DNA of 64,000 bases from an uncultured Pedobacter sp. (GCF_913776295.1 NZ_CAJYOJ010000071.1:1-64000), one strand, 5' to 3'. Positions 44,591 to 54,021 are shown, counted from the stretch's first letter. The notes: generated by a model from the letters alone, not told the origin. Program-made: numbers and translations.

Positions 44591-47500
44591 TTATAGCTCC
44601 ATTTTAACACCCAGGGTATAGGTTCTCGGAATAGGTTGACCATAACCGGTATCAATACCATCGTAGTTAACCAGTTCAGGATCCTGGCCGGTATAAGGCG
44701 TAATGGTGAAAATATTGCTTACTGCACCGTATACGAAGAATCTATTGATTTTAATGCTCTTCCTACTTAGCAAATTACCCAGTTCGTAACCCAGTGAAAC
44801 CTGTCTTAATTTTAAGAATGAAGCATTCTCCAGGAAGAGGTCCTGATCTGCACGATAAGGGATAACCGTACTCCATGGATTGTAAAGTGGATATTTTGAG
44901 TAGTCACCACGTTTCTCCCAGAAAGTAATTTCTTTAACAGAACTGATATCGGTATTACCTTCGCGGTTAACAAAATCAAAACGGTTAGCCATTTCCTGGT
45001 TAATGAGCTTCCTGCCCAGATTAAAATAGAAGCTGGTACCCAAACTCCAGTTGCCATACCTGAAGTTGTTATCAAAACCACCTGAAAGTGTTGGTAAGGA
45101 GTGGCCTTTTAACACTTTATCGTTATCATCAATGGTGTTATCTCCATTTTGATCTTTCCAGCGCGGATCACCTGCCTTTAAAACAATTCCTTTATACTTT
45201 AACTTTTGTCCATTAACCGTAGGCACATCGGCATCTGCTGTATAAATGCCATTATTTTCCAGTAACCAATACTGATCTACCGGTTGGCCAACTTTCAAAA
45301 ACCTGTTACCCACCACCAACTGATCCAACCCTCTAGGCAATGCTTTTAATTGGTTAGCATTATGATTGAAATTTAAAGCCGAATTCCAGGAGAATTTACT
45401 TTTTGCAATGACTTGCGCGCTTACGGTAAAATCAATGCCCATGTTATTTACAGACATGCCACTTTCGATGGCTTGTTTATAACCATATTCTGCATATGCA
45501 GGGATACCAATCAATTGATTTTTATCGGTTTTGCTATAAAGATCAACAGAAACATGCAGACGATTTTTTAACATCGCTACATCAGCACCAACATTCAGTT
45601 GATCGGAGTACGACCAGGGCACACCATAACCTACCCAACCGAACTGGTAAGGGCGGGTTAATACCCCAAAGGCATTATATCCCGGAACGGTTAAGTTACC
45701 GGTATAGCCTACTGAGGCTGTGTACTGTGGTCCTTGTGTATAATTGTCGTAACTGAATGTACGTCCCATTCTACCCACACTTGCACGCAATACCAAATCG
45801 TCAACCAGGCTGGCATCTTTCAAAAATTCATTTTTGAGGTTCCAGGCCGCAGAAATAGTTGGCGAATAAAACCAACGGCTTGTGGGTTGCGCGTTTGAAG
45901 AGCCGTCTAAACGTAATATGGCTGATACGAAGTATTTATCAGCGAAGGAATAATCGGCTTTTCCATAGAAAGACAATAAGTTATCTTCCGTTTTATCTAA
46001 AAACCGATAAGTTAATTCTCTTGGAAAAGCTACGGGTGTTAAATAGCCTCCGTTATCTGACCCATCATCATTTTTGGGTTTAGAATCGAGCAAGTTGATT
46101 TTAATATAATCGTTAACACCTTTATAAGCGTAGGCATTGCTGTATTTGTAAATATCCCATTGCATGGTTTGCCCTAAAGCAAAATGAAAATCGTGGATTT
46201 TATTCAGGTTTAAATCATAGGTTACCTTGTTATCCATCATTAACCTCTGACTAAAGCCGTAGTAATTGGATGCATAACTGTTTCCCTGTAAGAGTGTCCG
46301 GGCATAAAAAACATCTCTGTAACCCTCACTATAATCGGCGTTAAATGATGATGTAACCTTAAACTGGCCAAAAGTTCCTTCTAATTTGGCATATCCCTGA
46401 ATGGAGTTTGTTTTATTGTCATCAAAACCTTTCTTGTACTGTTCGAGATATGAGCCATAAAAATCCTTGTTTGGCGGAAGCGGCGCACTTAAATCAGGGA
46501 AATAATTAAGTTGTGCAAAGCGGTCGCGCAAGGTTTTATTTCTATCGCGGTTCAAGCGGTTTGCATTAATCATGGTTGAAAAAAGCAACCATTTGGTTGG
46601 CTTCATATTGATATTGAAAGTAGCGCTATAGCGATCGATACCGGTTTGATCGGCTACACCTTCGCTTTTGGTATTACCCAGTGCAAACCTAAAGTTCGCC
46701 CGATCCGTACCGCCGGCAAGCGAGAAATTAATGCCATACACCAGTGCATTTTTATAGTATAAATCGGTCCAGTCTGATTTTCCACTATACACATTGTTTA
46801 GTGAATCGCTTAAATATACCGGATACTCTTCATCGTCAGAATACCTGCCGTTTGTGGTATACACACCATAAAAGCGCTGTCTGAAATCATTCTCATATTT
46901 ACCATTGATGGTATTCACAAATGGTTTTTGTACCATGCCGATATAGGAATTGAAAGATATGGCGCGATATTTACCAACGGCTGTTTTTGAGGTTAAAACA
47001 ATTACCCCATTAACCCCTCTAGGCCCATAAACAGAGGTTGAACCTAAATCTTTAAGCACCTCTACCGACGCGATATTATTCATATCGATACCGGCCAGTA
47101 AATTAGTTGCCGGACCAATTCTATTAAAATCGAATTGTTGTATATCAAAGGCAAAAGGATGCTCCCGTACCAAAGGAATCCCGTCAAGCACCACTAAAGG
47201 CTGGGCATCGTACAAATCCTTTTTGGATAATAAAGGTATTGCGGCTCCCCTGATAAACATATTCTGTATTGAACCAGGTTCGCCTGAGGGTTCCTGAACA
47301 TAAAGACCGGCATAATTGCCCTTTAAATTCTGTTGCAATGAAATAGCAGGAAAGAGTGCTAAATCCCTGGTATCTTTTTGTACACCTCCAGATAATTTGT
47401 TGTAAAGTGTTTTTTTCCTGATCTGTTCAAGACTATCTTTCCTCAAGGAGTCTTTAGGCGATACGATCTTTATTTTAGTAGTATCCTGAAAGATCAAATA

Positions 47501-47605
47501 ATTAATTGTAAGGCCTTTATGTTTTTTTCTGCCTGCAGCATAATTAGGTAAAACGTTTAACGTAAACGCTGCAAAAAAAGCAAGGCATGCCCATAAGTAT
47601 CGCAT
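44591..47605 (-). CDS. SusC-like transporter lacking the N-terminal regulatory domain
   Basis: TonB-dependent outer-membrane transporter of 1004 residues and first gene of the operon. After the signal segment (WACLAFFAAFTLNVLPNYAA) there is a short charged linker (VSPKDSLRKDSLEQIRKKTLYN) and then directly the plug (LQQNLKGNYAGLYVQEPSGEPGS, QPLVVLDGIPLV, VLKDLGSTSVYGPRGVNGVIVLTSK). The carboxypeptidase-regulatory-like domain present in the other two SusC proteins here is absent. The barrel ends RTYTLGVKMEL. The lack may change TonB coupling or regulation; it could also reflect a divergent subfamily. Confidence 0.9.
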   Translation of the reverse strand: MRYLWACLAFFAAFTLNVLPNYAAGRKKHKGLTINYLIFQDTTKIKIVSPKDSLRKDSLEQIRKKTLYNKLSGGVQKDTRDLALFPAISLQQNLKGNYAGLYVQEPSGEPGSIQNMFIRGAAIPLLSKKDLYDAQPLVVLDGIPLVREHPFAFDIQQFDFNRIGPATNLLAGIDMNNIASVEVLKDLGSTSVYGPRGVNGVIVLTSKTAVGKYRAISFNSYIGMVQKPFVNTINGKYENDFRQRFYGVYTTNGRYSDDEEYPVYLSDSLNNVYSGKSDWTDLYYKNALVYGINFSLAGGTDRANFRFALGNTKSEGVADQTGIDRYSATFNINMKPTKWLLFSTMINANRLNRDRNKTLRDRFAQLNYFPDLSAPLPPNKDFYGSYLEQYKKGFDDNKTNSIQGYAKLEGTFGQFKVTSSFNADYSEGYRDVFYARTLLQGNSYASNYYGFSQRLMMDNKVTYDLNLNKIHDFHFALGQTMQWDIYKYSNAYAYKGVNDYIKINLLDSKPKNDDGSDNGGYLTPVAFPRELTYRFLDKTEDNLLSFYGKADYSFADKYFVSAILRLDGSSNAQPTSRWFYSPTISAAWNLKNEFLKDASLVDDLVLRASVGRMGRTFSYDNYTQGPQYTASVGYTGNLTVPGYNAFGVLTRPYQFGWVGYGVPWSYSDQLNVGADVAMLKNRLHVSVDLYSKTDKNQLIGIPAYAEYGYKQAIESGMSVNNMGIDFTVSAQVIAKSKFSWNSALNFNHNANQLKALPRGLDQLVVGNRFLKVGQPVDQYWLLENNGIYTADADVPTVNGQKLKYKGIVLKAGDPRWKDQNGDNTIDDNDKVLKGHSLPTLSGGFDNNFRYGNWSLGTSFYFNLGRKLINQEMANRFDFVNREGNTDISSVKEITFWEKRGDYSKYPLYNPWSTVIPYRADQDLFLENASFLKLRQVSLGYELGNLLSRKSIKINRFFVYGAVSNIFTITPYTGQDPELVNYDGIDTGYGQPIPRTYTLGVKMEL

Positions 47606-47749
47606 AGTTAATGGATCTTTTAATTGGTAAAAAAAATGATTGCTAAAACTTATTTTTTCGGAAACGGCAAGAATTGTCTTAAATAAAAAGAACAGATACT
47701 TTGGTAGTAATAGTTAGGGATTCTCATAAAATTTAGTATTTGGTTAATT

Positions 47750-47785
47750 CAAATATATAATTTGCTAAAACGTTTTAATAGCAAA
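47750..47785 (-). promoter_or_regulatory. Promoter of the twin SusCD operon with built-in operator
   Basis: Minus-strand TATATTTG (47757-47750) matches TAnnTTTG; a -33-like TTTG lies at 47785-47782, spaced 24 nt. The stretch between is filled by an operator-like sequence (47761-47785) whose ends TTTGCTA and TAGCAAA are inverted and whose centre is TAAAACGTTTTA. A protein bound here should block RNA polymerase. Confidence 0.55.
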
Positions 47786-47981
47786 CTGTCATTTTTATGA
47801 AATTTTTATAAAACGCTACAATAATATTTAATTCTTTCAAAATAATTGTCAAACAGACAGGTAAAAAACAAATATTATCAATATATTTTATAAAAGTAAC
47901 ATCTTAAAAAACAGGGTGTAAGGCTTTTTTTTGTCAAAAGACACAATATGCAGAACATTTTTCTGTTACTTTTTTACCTGA

Positions 47982-48004
47982 AATAATTAAACGTTTTAGC
48001 AAAA
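47982..48004. promoter_or_regulatory. Second AACGTT operator-like site upstream of the SusCD operon
   Basis: ATTAAACGTTTTAGCAAA repeats the core and one TTTGC-type arm of the site at 47761-47785, 221 bp away centre to centre. Together with the site at 29143-29162 it defines a motif shared by the operon and the glutaminase-like gene. The rest of 47606-48139 is AT-rich and has no gene. Confidence 0.5.
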
Positions 48005-48139
48005 AACAGAAAATCCGAGAAAAGCGACCTGGTTAATTACTTCTCCATAGCTTGAATATCGGTATAGCCATGGTGATATCTTGTTTAAGAAATTAACATA
48101 ACCAAAAATGGCTATGCCTAAAAAGAAAAATTATATCAT

Positions 48140-49675
48140 TTATTTTTCGGTTGCCACCCGGTAAGTTGGATCTTCTATAATATTTACTGTAATCATCTGA
48201 TCAGCATTTTTCAATAAGCGCCTGCAGTCGCTACTTAAATGCTTTAACTGAAGTTTTTTGTCAACAGCGCGGTAGCGTTCCGTTATTTTATTCAGGGCAT
48301 CAATGCCCGACATATCAAAAACACGACTGTGCTTAAAATCAATTATAACTTGTTTCGGATCATGGCCTACATTAAAAAGTTCATTAAAATGAGTAACCGA
48401 TCCAAAAAATAATGGTCCGTATATCTCGTAAGTTTTTATACCACTGGTATCGGTATGTTCATTGGCCCGTATCTGTTTAGCGCTTTCCCAGGCAAAAACA
48501 AGCGCCGAAATAATTACACCAATGAGCACAGCTAGCGCCAGGTTATGCAGCCAAATGGTGATTACAGCCACCAGGATACCAATAAGGATATCCTGCACAG
48601 GCATTTTATTGATGACTTTAAAGCTCATCCATTCAAAAGTGCCGATGGCTACCATCATCATTACACCAACCAGCGCGGCCATCGGCACACGATCTATTAC
48701 CGGAGCGCCCACTAAAATGATTACCAAAATAGTTAAGGCCGCAATAATCCCCGACAATCTTGCCCTGGCACCAGCTGAAAGGTTAACCAACGTTTGGGCA
48801 ATCATCGGACAGCCACCCATACCGGTGAAAAAGCCATTGGTGATATTGGCAATACCTTGTGCAATGCTCTCCCTGTTTCCGTTACCTTTAGTTCCCGTCA
48901 TTTCATCAACCAGGTTTAATGTCAGCAAGCCTTCTGTTAAGCCCACACCGGCCATTATGAGCGAATAGGGGAAGATGATTTTGAGCATGTCCAGATTTAG
49001 CGGCACGTTCGGAATATGAAAAGGTGGAAAACCGCCATTTACTGAAGCAATATCTTTAACCAATTTAGTGTCAATACCAAAACAAAAAACAATAAGGAAA
49101 ACCACAATAATAGCCACAAGTGAGGATGGAATGGCTTTGGTAATTTTGGGCAGAATAATCACTATGGCCACCGTAAGCAATACCAAAGTCAGCATGATAT
49201 ATAGAGGTATTCCGCTTAACCATTCTACCTTGCCGTTTACAAGCGTTTTAAACTGCGCTAACTGCGACATGAATATAATAACTGCTAAACCGTTAACAAA
49301 ACCGAACATTACAGGCTGCGGAACCAGCCTTACAAACTTGCCAAGTTTTAACAAGCCTACCATAATCTGAATCAGCCCCGCCAAAGCCACTGCAGCAAAA
49401 ACATATTCTATACCCTGGCTTTTCATCAAAGCGATAAGTACGATTACCGTTGCACCTGCCCCACCAGATACCAAGCCTGGCCGCCCACCTAAAACGGCAG
49501 TAACCAAACCCATTATAAAAGCAGCATACAATCCGGTTAAAGGCGGAAAACCTACAAGAATAGCAAAGGACAACGATTCGGGAATCATGGTCATGGCCAC
49601 CGTTAAACCGGCAAGAATTTCGGTTCTGTAATCTATCTTTTTTGAAAAATCGAAAAGTTGCAGGTAGGGCTTCAT
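48140..49675 (-). CDS. SulP-family anion transporter with STAS domain
   Basis: Inner-membrane transporter of 511 residues, SLC26/SulP family. N-terminal motif YRTEILAGLTVAMTMIPESLSFAILVGFPPLTGLYAAF, many hydrophobic segments, GFFTGMGGCPMIAQTLVNLSAGARARLSG in the middle, and a C-terminal cytosolic STAS domain (VIIDFKHSRVFDMSGIDALNKI, about residues 430-505). Substrate may be sulfate, bicarbonate or another anion; the sequence does not decide. It is a single gene between the SusCD operon and a lipoprotein gene on the other strand. Confidence 0.9.
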   Translation of the reverse strand: MKPYLQLFDFSKKIDYRTEILAGLTVAMTMIPESLSFAILVGFPPLTGLYAAFIMGLVTAVLGGRPGLVSGGAGATVIVLIALMKSQGIEYVFAAVALAGLIQIMVGLLKLGKFVRLVPQPVMFGFVNGLAVIIFMSQLAQFKTLVNGKVEWLSGIPLYIMLTLVLLTVAIVIILPKITKAIPSSLVAIIVVFLIVFCFGIDTKLVKDIASVNGGFPPFHIPNVPLNLDMLKIIFPYSLIMAGVGLTEGLLTLNLVDEMTGTKGNGNRESIAQGIANITNGFFTGMGGCPMIAQTLVNLSAGARARLSGIIAALTILVIILVGAPVIDRVPMAALVGVMMMVAIGTFEWMSFKVINKMPVQDILIGILVAVITIWLHNLALAVLIGVIISALVFAWESAKQIRANEHTDTSGIKTYEIYGPLFFGSVTHFNELFNVGHDPKQVIIDFKHSRVFDMSGIDALNKITERYRAVDKKLQLKHLSSDCRRLLKNADQMITVNIIEDPTYRVATEK

Positions 49676-49868
49676 CAGTTAAATTATTGGAAGCCGCAAA
49701 TATCTAAACTTTTCGAAGATTAGTTCTATAATAAAATGACCGAAATTACCCGAGCGGAACAAACAAGGTTCAAGATACCAGAAAGAGATAAAAAAGATTA
49801 ATATATTGTAGCATTTTCCATGATCATTTCGTTTTACAGAAACAATGCCTCTAAATCACCACACCGCT

Positions 49869-50486
49869 ATGAAAAACCTGTTATTGCTATTATGTACTGC
49901 TTTGACATTTGCTTCTTGTAAAAAATCAGAAAGATATGGTCCGCTGAACTTAAAAAATGGCCAGGAAGTTGAATTAATGGTTAGCCATCGTTATGGTGCA
50001 GATAACGATCTGCTGTTAAAATTACCTGGAAATTTAGATGCCGGCGCTTCACTATGGGGGTTTGACCAGCGTGAACCTGGTTATACTTACCGTGTTAAAG
50101 CGAAATTCAATCGCGACGAAGTGCCTTTGCAGGATGGACCTGAATACTATTTTGTTTTCGAAAAGACCCTGAGCAAGGAGCAGTATAAAGGAAATGAATC
50201 TTTTACCGTGCAGTTGATTACTTCATATGTACCCGGCGGACCAGTAATAAGATTGAGCAAAACAGGAAGCGATTATTACATGATCCCGGATAAGTTAAAG
50301 CTTACTTATGCCAACAGTACTATTCAAAACGAACTGGAAGAAATCTGGTTAAATGCACAGGAAATCCGAGCAAACGCGCCAAAAGGAAAAAGCCCAAAAT
50401 GGAAAGCCATTAAAGCTACAGTAGTACACGATCCGCAGCAATTTGGGAAAGCCTATCAGGTACAACAAATCCAATTTATTTATTAA
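49869..50486 (+). CDS. Uncharacterised lipoprotein
   Basis: Lipoprotein of about 205 residues. ATG 49869 gives MKNLLLLLCTALTFAS-C-KKSER, an excellent lipobox; an earlier ATG at 49845 adds eight residues without benefit. The mature part appears mainly beta (GQEVELMVSHRYGADNDLLLKL, AKFNRDEVPLQDGPEYYFVFEK, FTVQLITSYVPGGPVIRLSK). I do not recognise a family. It is a lone plus-strand gene between sulP and the aspartyl protease, so the context gives no hint. Confidence 0.75.
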   Translation: MKNLLLLLCTALTFASCKKSERYGPLNLKNGQEVELMVSHRYGADNDLLLKLPGNLDAGASLWGFDQREPGYTYRVKAKFNRDEVPLQDGPEYYFVFEKTLSKEQYKGNESFTVQLITSYVPGGPVIRLSKTGSDYYMIPDKLKLTYANSTIQNELEEIWLNAQEIRANAPKGKSPKWKAIKATVVHDPQQFGKAYQVQQIQFIY

Positions 50487-50601
50487 TTAAAATGTTGAGA
50501 TGCGTAAAATGGATGATAGACTTAAAGCCTTTTACCTTCGGCCCTGAAATTGCTTGCTTTGCGTCGTCCCTGTGTACTTTGCGGCAAAAAAACAAATGAT
50601 A

Positions 50602-51756
50602 TTAACTCTTTTGATCTGCATATGCAGTATTGTACAGATGATTTGGCTTTAAATAGATGACATTGTTCTGAAAATCAAAAACCGTATTGAATCTTTTTAG
50701 AATATCGTTGCCAAGGTAATGAACGTTAGTACCTGGCATAGGTTTGTTTTGTTCCATCACCTGAGCCGGCACATTTTTCAGTTCAAAATTACCGATTTTT
50801 AGATTTTGAAGTTTTACCGTAGTTACCGGCACTTCATTGCCGTTTACCCCATGCATCATTACTTTTTTGATCACTTCCATTTCCCCGGCTGGAAACTTCA
50901 TTTCCTGCAGCAGATCATGATCAAGCATAACCGTGCGTTGATAACCTAAATCGAAGAAAAACAAGCTTTTATTTTTGATTCCGTTTTGTGATATTTCACT
51001 TTCTATAAAGGGTTTGTTTTTGATATAGGTGATCTTAAATCTGGTATATCCTTTATCCTGTAAAATGTCCTTTGGCATGGCAGAATGTACCATCATTTTA
51101 TTCTGATCATAATCCAAAGCTACAATCATACCATCAAACATATCCCAGCCTAATAAACCATCGGTTTCATTCCCAGCCAATTCAATATCATAAATTTTGC
51201 TTTTGTAGGTATGGCTTCCAATTTTGATATCATAATCGGTATGGTAAAGCTTTGGCTTCGATTTCACTTTTGTTGCCAGAGCAGCATGGGTAAGATCGAT
51301 ATCATTTGCACCCGAATCAAAATTCATGATCAGCGAATCTGTACCGTTGAAAATGATGGGTAAAAAGTTCGTATTGTATCTGTTTACAAAAAAAGGTATC
51401 GAATCGTGAATTTGAGGCAAAACTTTACTAAAGTTTTTGAGTACAGGAGCGGCGATTTGTGTGAGACAAGAATCTTTCCCGTTTAACAAAACAATAAACT
51501 CCTTTTTTTGCCCGGGGATGACGTTAAAAACAATCGAATCGACATCTGTTTTGAATGTTATCTTTTTAGATTTTGTCAACTTGCCCGTAGTAAAAACGTC
51601 AGGTTTCACTTTGGGATTGATATACCAGCGTGACATGGCATCATGTCCTTCATAAATTTTTGCCTGACCTGCATTTGCCTTTATCACTGGCAGTTTATTT
51701 TGAGCAAAAACAGAAAATGGAAGCAGGAGGGTTAAAACAGGCAAAATTCGTTTCAT
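50602..51756 (-). CDS. Secreted retropepsin-like aspartyl protease
   Basis: Predicted periplasmic protein of 384 residues starting MKRILPVLTLLLPFSVFA-Q; the upstream extension has a second hydrophobic run and is not favoured. Two retropepsin-like halves are visible. The first has a full active-site motif IMNFDSGANDIDLT followed by ETDGLLGWDMFDG; the second has FFFDLGYQRTVML (DLG instead of DTG/DSG) and HYLGNDILKRFNTVFDFQNNVIYL. Single-chain two-domain enzymes need both aspartates, and both are present. Function is unknown; peptide turnover is likely. Confidence 0.8.
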   Translation of the reverse strand: MKRILPVLTLLLPFSVFAQNKLPVIKANAGQAKIYEGHDAMSRWYINPKVKPDVFTTGKLTKSKKITFKTDVDSIVFNVIPGQKKEFIVLLNGKDSCLTQIAAPVLKNFSKVLPQIHDSIPFFVNRYNTNFLPIIFNGTDSLIMNFDSGANDIDLTHAALATKVKSKPKLYHTDYDIKIGSHTYKSKIYDIELAGNETDGLLGWDMFDGMIVALDYDQNKMMVHSAMPKDILQDKGYTRFKITYIKNKPFIESEISQNGIKNKSLFFFDLGYQRTVMLDHDLLQEMKFPAGEMEVIKKVMMHGVNGNEVPVTTVKLQNLKIGNFELKNVPAQVMEQNKPMPGTNVHYLGNDILKRFNTVFDFQNNVIYLKPNHLYNTAYADQKS

Positions 51757-51965
51757 GAGCAATAAATGGGTTAGAAATATAATAGGCAAATAATCAAAAG
51801 CTGATATCAAAGCCAGGATAAAGATAAAAAAATTACAAAGCATTAATGTATTATTTGGAATAACTGCCCACTCAGAGTGGTCAAATGGTCAGGCGTCATG
51901 CAAATCGTCTCATTTAACCCCTTAACTTGTCGTTTTTGCACATGAACCCCCACACATAACCATTG

Positions 51966-51973
51966 TATCTTTG
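51966..51973 (+). promoter_or_regulatory. -7 promoter element for the VOC gene
   Basis: TATCTTTG fits TAnnTTTG and lies 25 bp upstream of the ATG at 51999. A TTTG lies at 51935-51938, a little further than usual. The promoter looks intact although the gene is frameshifted. Confidence 0.4.
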
Positions 51974-51998
51974 GATAACTAAAATAAAAAAAAAGAAA

Positions 51999-52411
51999 AT
52001 GGCAACCCAAATCTTTGTAAACCTGGCAGTTAATAACCTAGACCGATCAGTAGCATTTTTACCAAACTTGGTTATACTTTCAACGCGCAATTTACCAACG
52101 AAAAAGCAACCTGCATGGTCATCAGCGATACCATTTACGTGATGCTGCTCACCAGAAGCTTTTTCCAAACCTTTACCGAAAAAGAAATCATAGATGCCCA
52201 CAAAGCCATAGAAACCTCTATTGCCATATCCGCAGAAAGTAAAGATGCAGTTAATGAAATGATAGATAAAGCTGTAGCTGCAGGGGCTACCGTCCCTAAT
52301 CCGGCCACAGATTATGGCTTTATGTACCAGCACGGTTTTGATGACTTGGACGGCCACCATTGGGAATATGTATGGATGGACCCGAACGGCATGCCAGAAC
52401 AGCTGGGGTAG
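51999..52411 (+). pseudogene. VOC/glyoxalase-family protein, frameshifted
   Basis: Translation from 51999 gives MATQIFVNLAVNNLDRSVAF, then leaves frame at a run of five T (52056-52060). With one extra T the reading continues FTKLGYTFNAQFTNEKATCMV and on to HHWEYVWMDPNGMPEQ at the stop, a complete vicinal-oxygen-chelate protein of about 137 residues. Such proteins are metal-dependent lyases or resistance proteins. The break could be a real single-base deletion, a slippage site, or a sequencing error in a homopolymer. The downstream part alone could be read only from an internal ATG at 52115. Confidence 0.8.
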
Positions 52412-52585
52412 TTTGTATATCGTTTTTAAGTAAGAAGCAAGCAAAGGATTCTGCAGGGCTTACTTCTTACTACAGTTGCCTAATGAGTATGGATAATGGC
52501 ATGACACAAGAGAAAATTACTATAGAGATACGTAATTCATTGGGATAATTAGAATTTTATGCTCACAGTAAGTGAAAGATGGTAT

Positions 52586-52687
52586 TTAAGAGCAGATATT
52601 CATTTCGATATTAATGCTGGTTCCCTTGGCTTCAGATGACATAATCTCAAATTTCCCATCTAAATAAGCTACCCATTGTAGATCCTT
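52586..52687 (-). pseudogene. Remnant of a histidine kinase C-terminus
   Basis: Minus-strand translation reads KDLQWVAYLDGKFEIMSSEA then KGTSINIEMNICS and a stop. This matches the last strands of a HATPase domain of NarX-type kinases (RVAYL-GKF-I-S--GKGT-I-IEI). Upstream the frame closes within four codons, so only about 35 residues survive. It lies between the VOC pseudogene and the peptide secretion locus, a sign of past rearrangement there. Confidence 0.55.
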
Positions 52688-52731
52688 CAAACAAAATTAT
52701 CTTAAAAATGGCCTATCAAATTCCATTTACA

Positions 52732-54021
52732 CTATCTACCCTGGTCAAAAATCTTTACCATATTTCTTGCAAATCTTTGCAATAATGAGCTTTCTCTTGT
52801 AAGAATCTCAGCATCGGCTGTCATCCCGGGCTTCAACCTAATTTTATGTTCACTGTCTTTTTGTTCCAATTTACCGAACTCAATCTTTGCTAAAAATACA
52901 CTATCTTTCAGCGCGAAGTCGGTAATATAAGTCACACGCCCTTTGATCATCCCAAATTCTTCAAAAGGATAGCTTTTTAGTTTAATCAGTACTTTTTGTC
53001 CAGAGTGTACCTTGCCCATATTGTATTGTGGTATCTGGACCTCCCCAAAAAAACTATTGTTTCCAGGATTAACAATAAAAAGAGGCTGATTAATTGCTAC
53101 ATTTTGGTTTTCCTGTAAAATTCCAACGTAGCTAACCCGTCCCGCCGTATTTGCTCTTACTACATACTTCATGAGCCAACTTTGCGTTTCATTGACAATA
53201 GTGTTGAGTGATTGTAAAAATTTGCCCTGTTGCTCTCTAATCGTATTTTCCAAAGCAGCCAACTCTTTTTGTTTGGCTAAGTATGCACTACTGTTGTTGA
53301 GCAACGCAGTTGCCGTTTGTTGCAGAGGATATTTCCCTGATAAATATTTATTTTCCTGTTGTTTAAACTCACTCTGAGATATAACATTCTTACTCTTTAG
53401 CTTTTTATAGGCCTCATATTCTTCAGCAAAATTTGCAAACTCCTGTTCTTGTATTTTTTTTTGTTGAAGGATAAGCTGCTGAAGCTTTTTTATTTCCTTA
53501 AGATCTTTTTGCAAATATTCTTTTTGGTTAAGATAAAAACCCCCATGCTGCGTGCTTGCGAACTCAACATATTGCTGGTAAAACACTTGAAAACTTCCTT
53601 GTAGTTCACCAAGATTAAGTCCATTAGTTGTAAAATCAAGTGTTTTGATAGGCAGACCTAAACCTACTTTTTTACGTAGTGCATTAAGTTTTTCAGCAAG
53701 TAATATTACGTCTTCATGGCTAGCAGTGCTTTCAATAAATGCAAGAGGAGCATGGTTTTTAACAATCTGATCGTCCTTAACCAGGATTTTGATTAATTTA
53801 CCCGCCTGATGAGAAATAACCTCTTTCGGGGCATTGAGCGAACTTACTTTTAAAGTTGTTTTCACCACATCAGGATAACGGATGAGCGCTGACAGCAGTA
53901 TAATAGATAATAATACGATAAAGATCAAAGCTATGCCACGTCTCAAAATCCATGAGGGTACAGCGGTGATAATATCGTTGACCTCATCGCTATGGCTATA
54001 TGCATTGGGTGGCAGTGGCAT
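52732..54021 (-). CDS. HlyD-type membrane fusion protein of the peptide exporter
   Basis: Periplasmic adaptor of 429 residues with one N-terminal membrane helix (GIALIFIVLLSIILLSALI). A split lipoyl/barrel-sandwich domain (KTTLKVSSLNAPKEVISHQAGKLIKILVKDDQIV ... RANTAGRVSYVGILQENQNVAINQPLFIV, in pieces) flanks a long coiled coil (about 150-300, rich in K, Q, E). The beta-barrel part contains GEVQIPQYNMGKVHSGQKVLIKL. It belongs to the bacteriocin-type HlyD proteins. It follows the C39 ABC gene by 72 bp and should link that exporter to an outer-membrane channel, which is not encoded in this window. Confidence 0.9.
   Translation of the reverse strand: MPLPPNAYSHSDEVNDIITAVPSWILRRGIALIFIVLLSIILLSALIRYPDVVKTTLKVSSLNAPKEVISHQAGKLIKILVKDDQIVKNHAPLAFIESTASHEDVILLAEKLNALRKKVGLGLPIKTLDFTTNGLNLGELQGSFQVFYQQYVEFASTQHGGFYLNQKEYLQKDLKEIKKLQQLILQQKKIQEQEFANFAEEYEAYKKLKSKNVISQSEFKQQENKYLSGKYPLQQTATALLNNSSAYLAKQKELAALENTIREQQGKFLQSLNTIVNETQSWLMKYVVRANTAGRVSYVGILQENQNVAINQPLFIVNPGNNSFFGEVQIPQYNMGKVHSGQKVLIKLKSYPFEEFGMIKGRVTYITDFALKDSVFLAKIEFGKLEQKDSEHKIRLKPGMTADAEILTRESSLLQRFARNMVKIFDQGR

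Noticed and set aside
48462..49370. Long plus-strand frames opposite the SulP gene
   Set aside because: They are antisense shadows of a well-supported membrane protein; their composition is that of reverse-complement hydrophobic codons.
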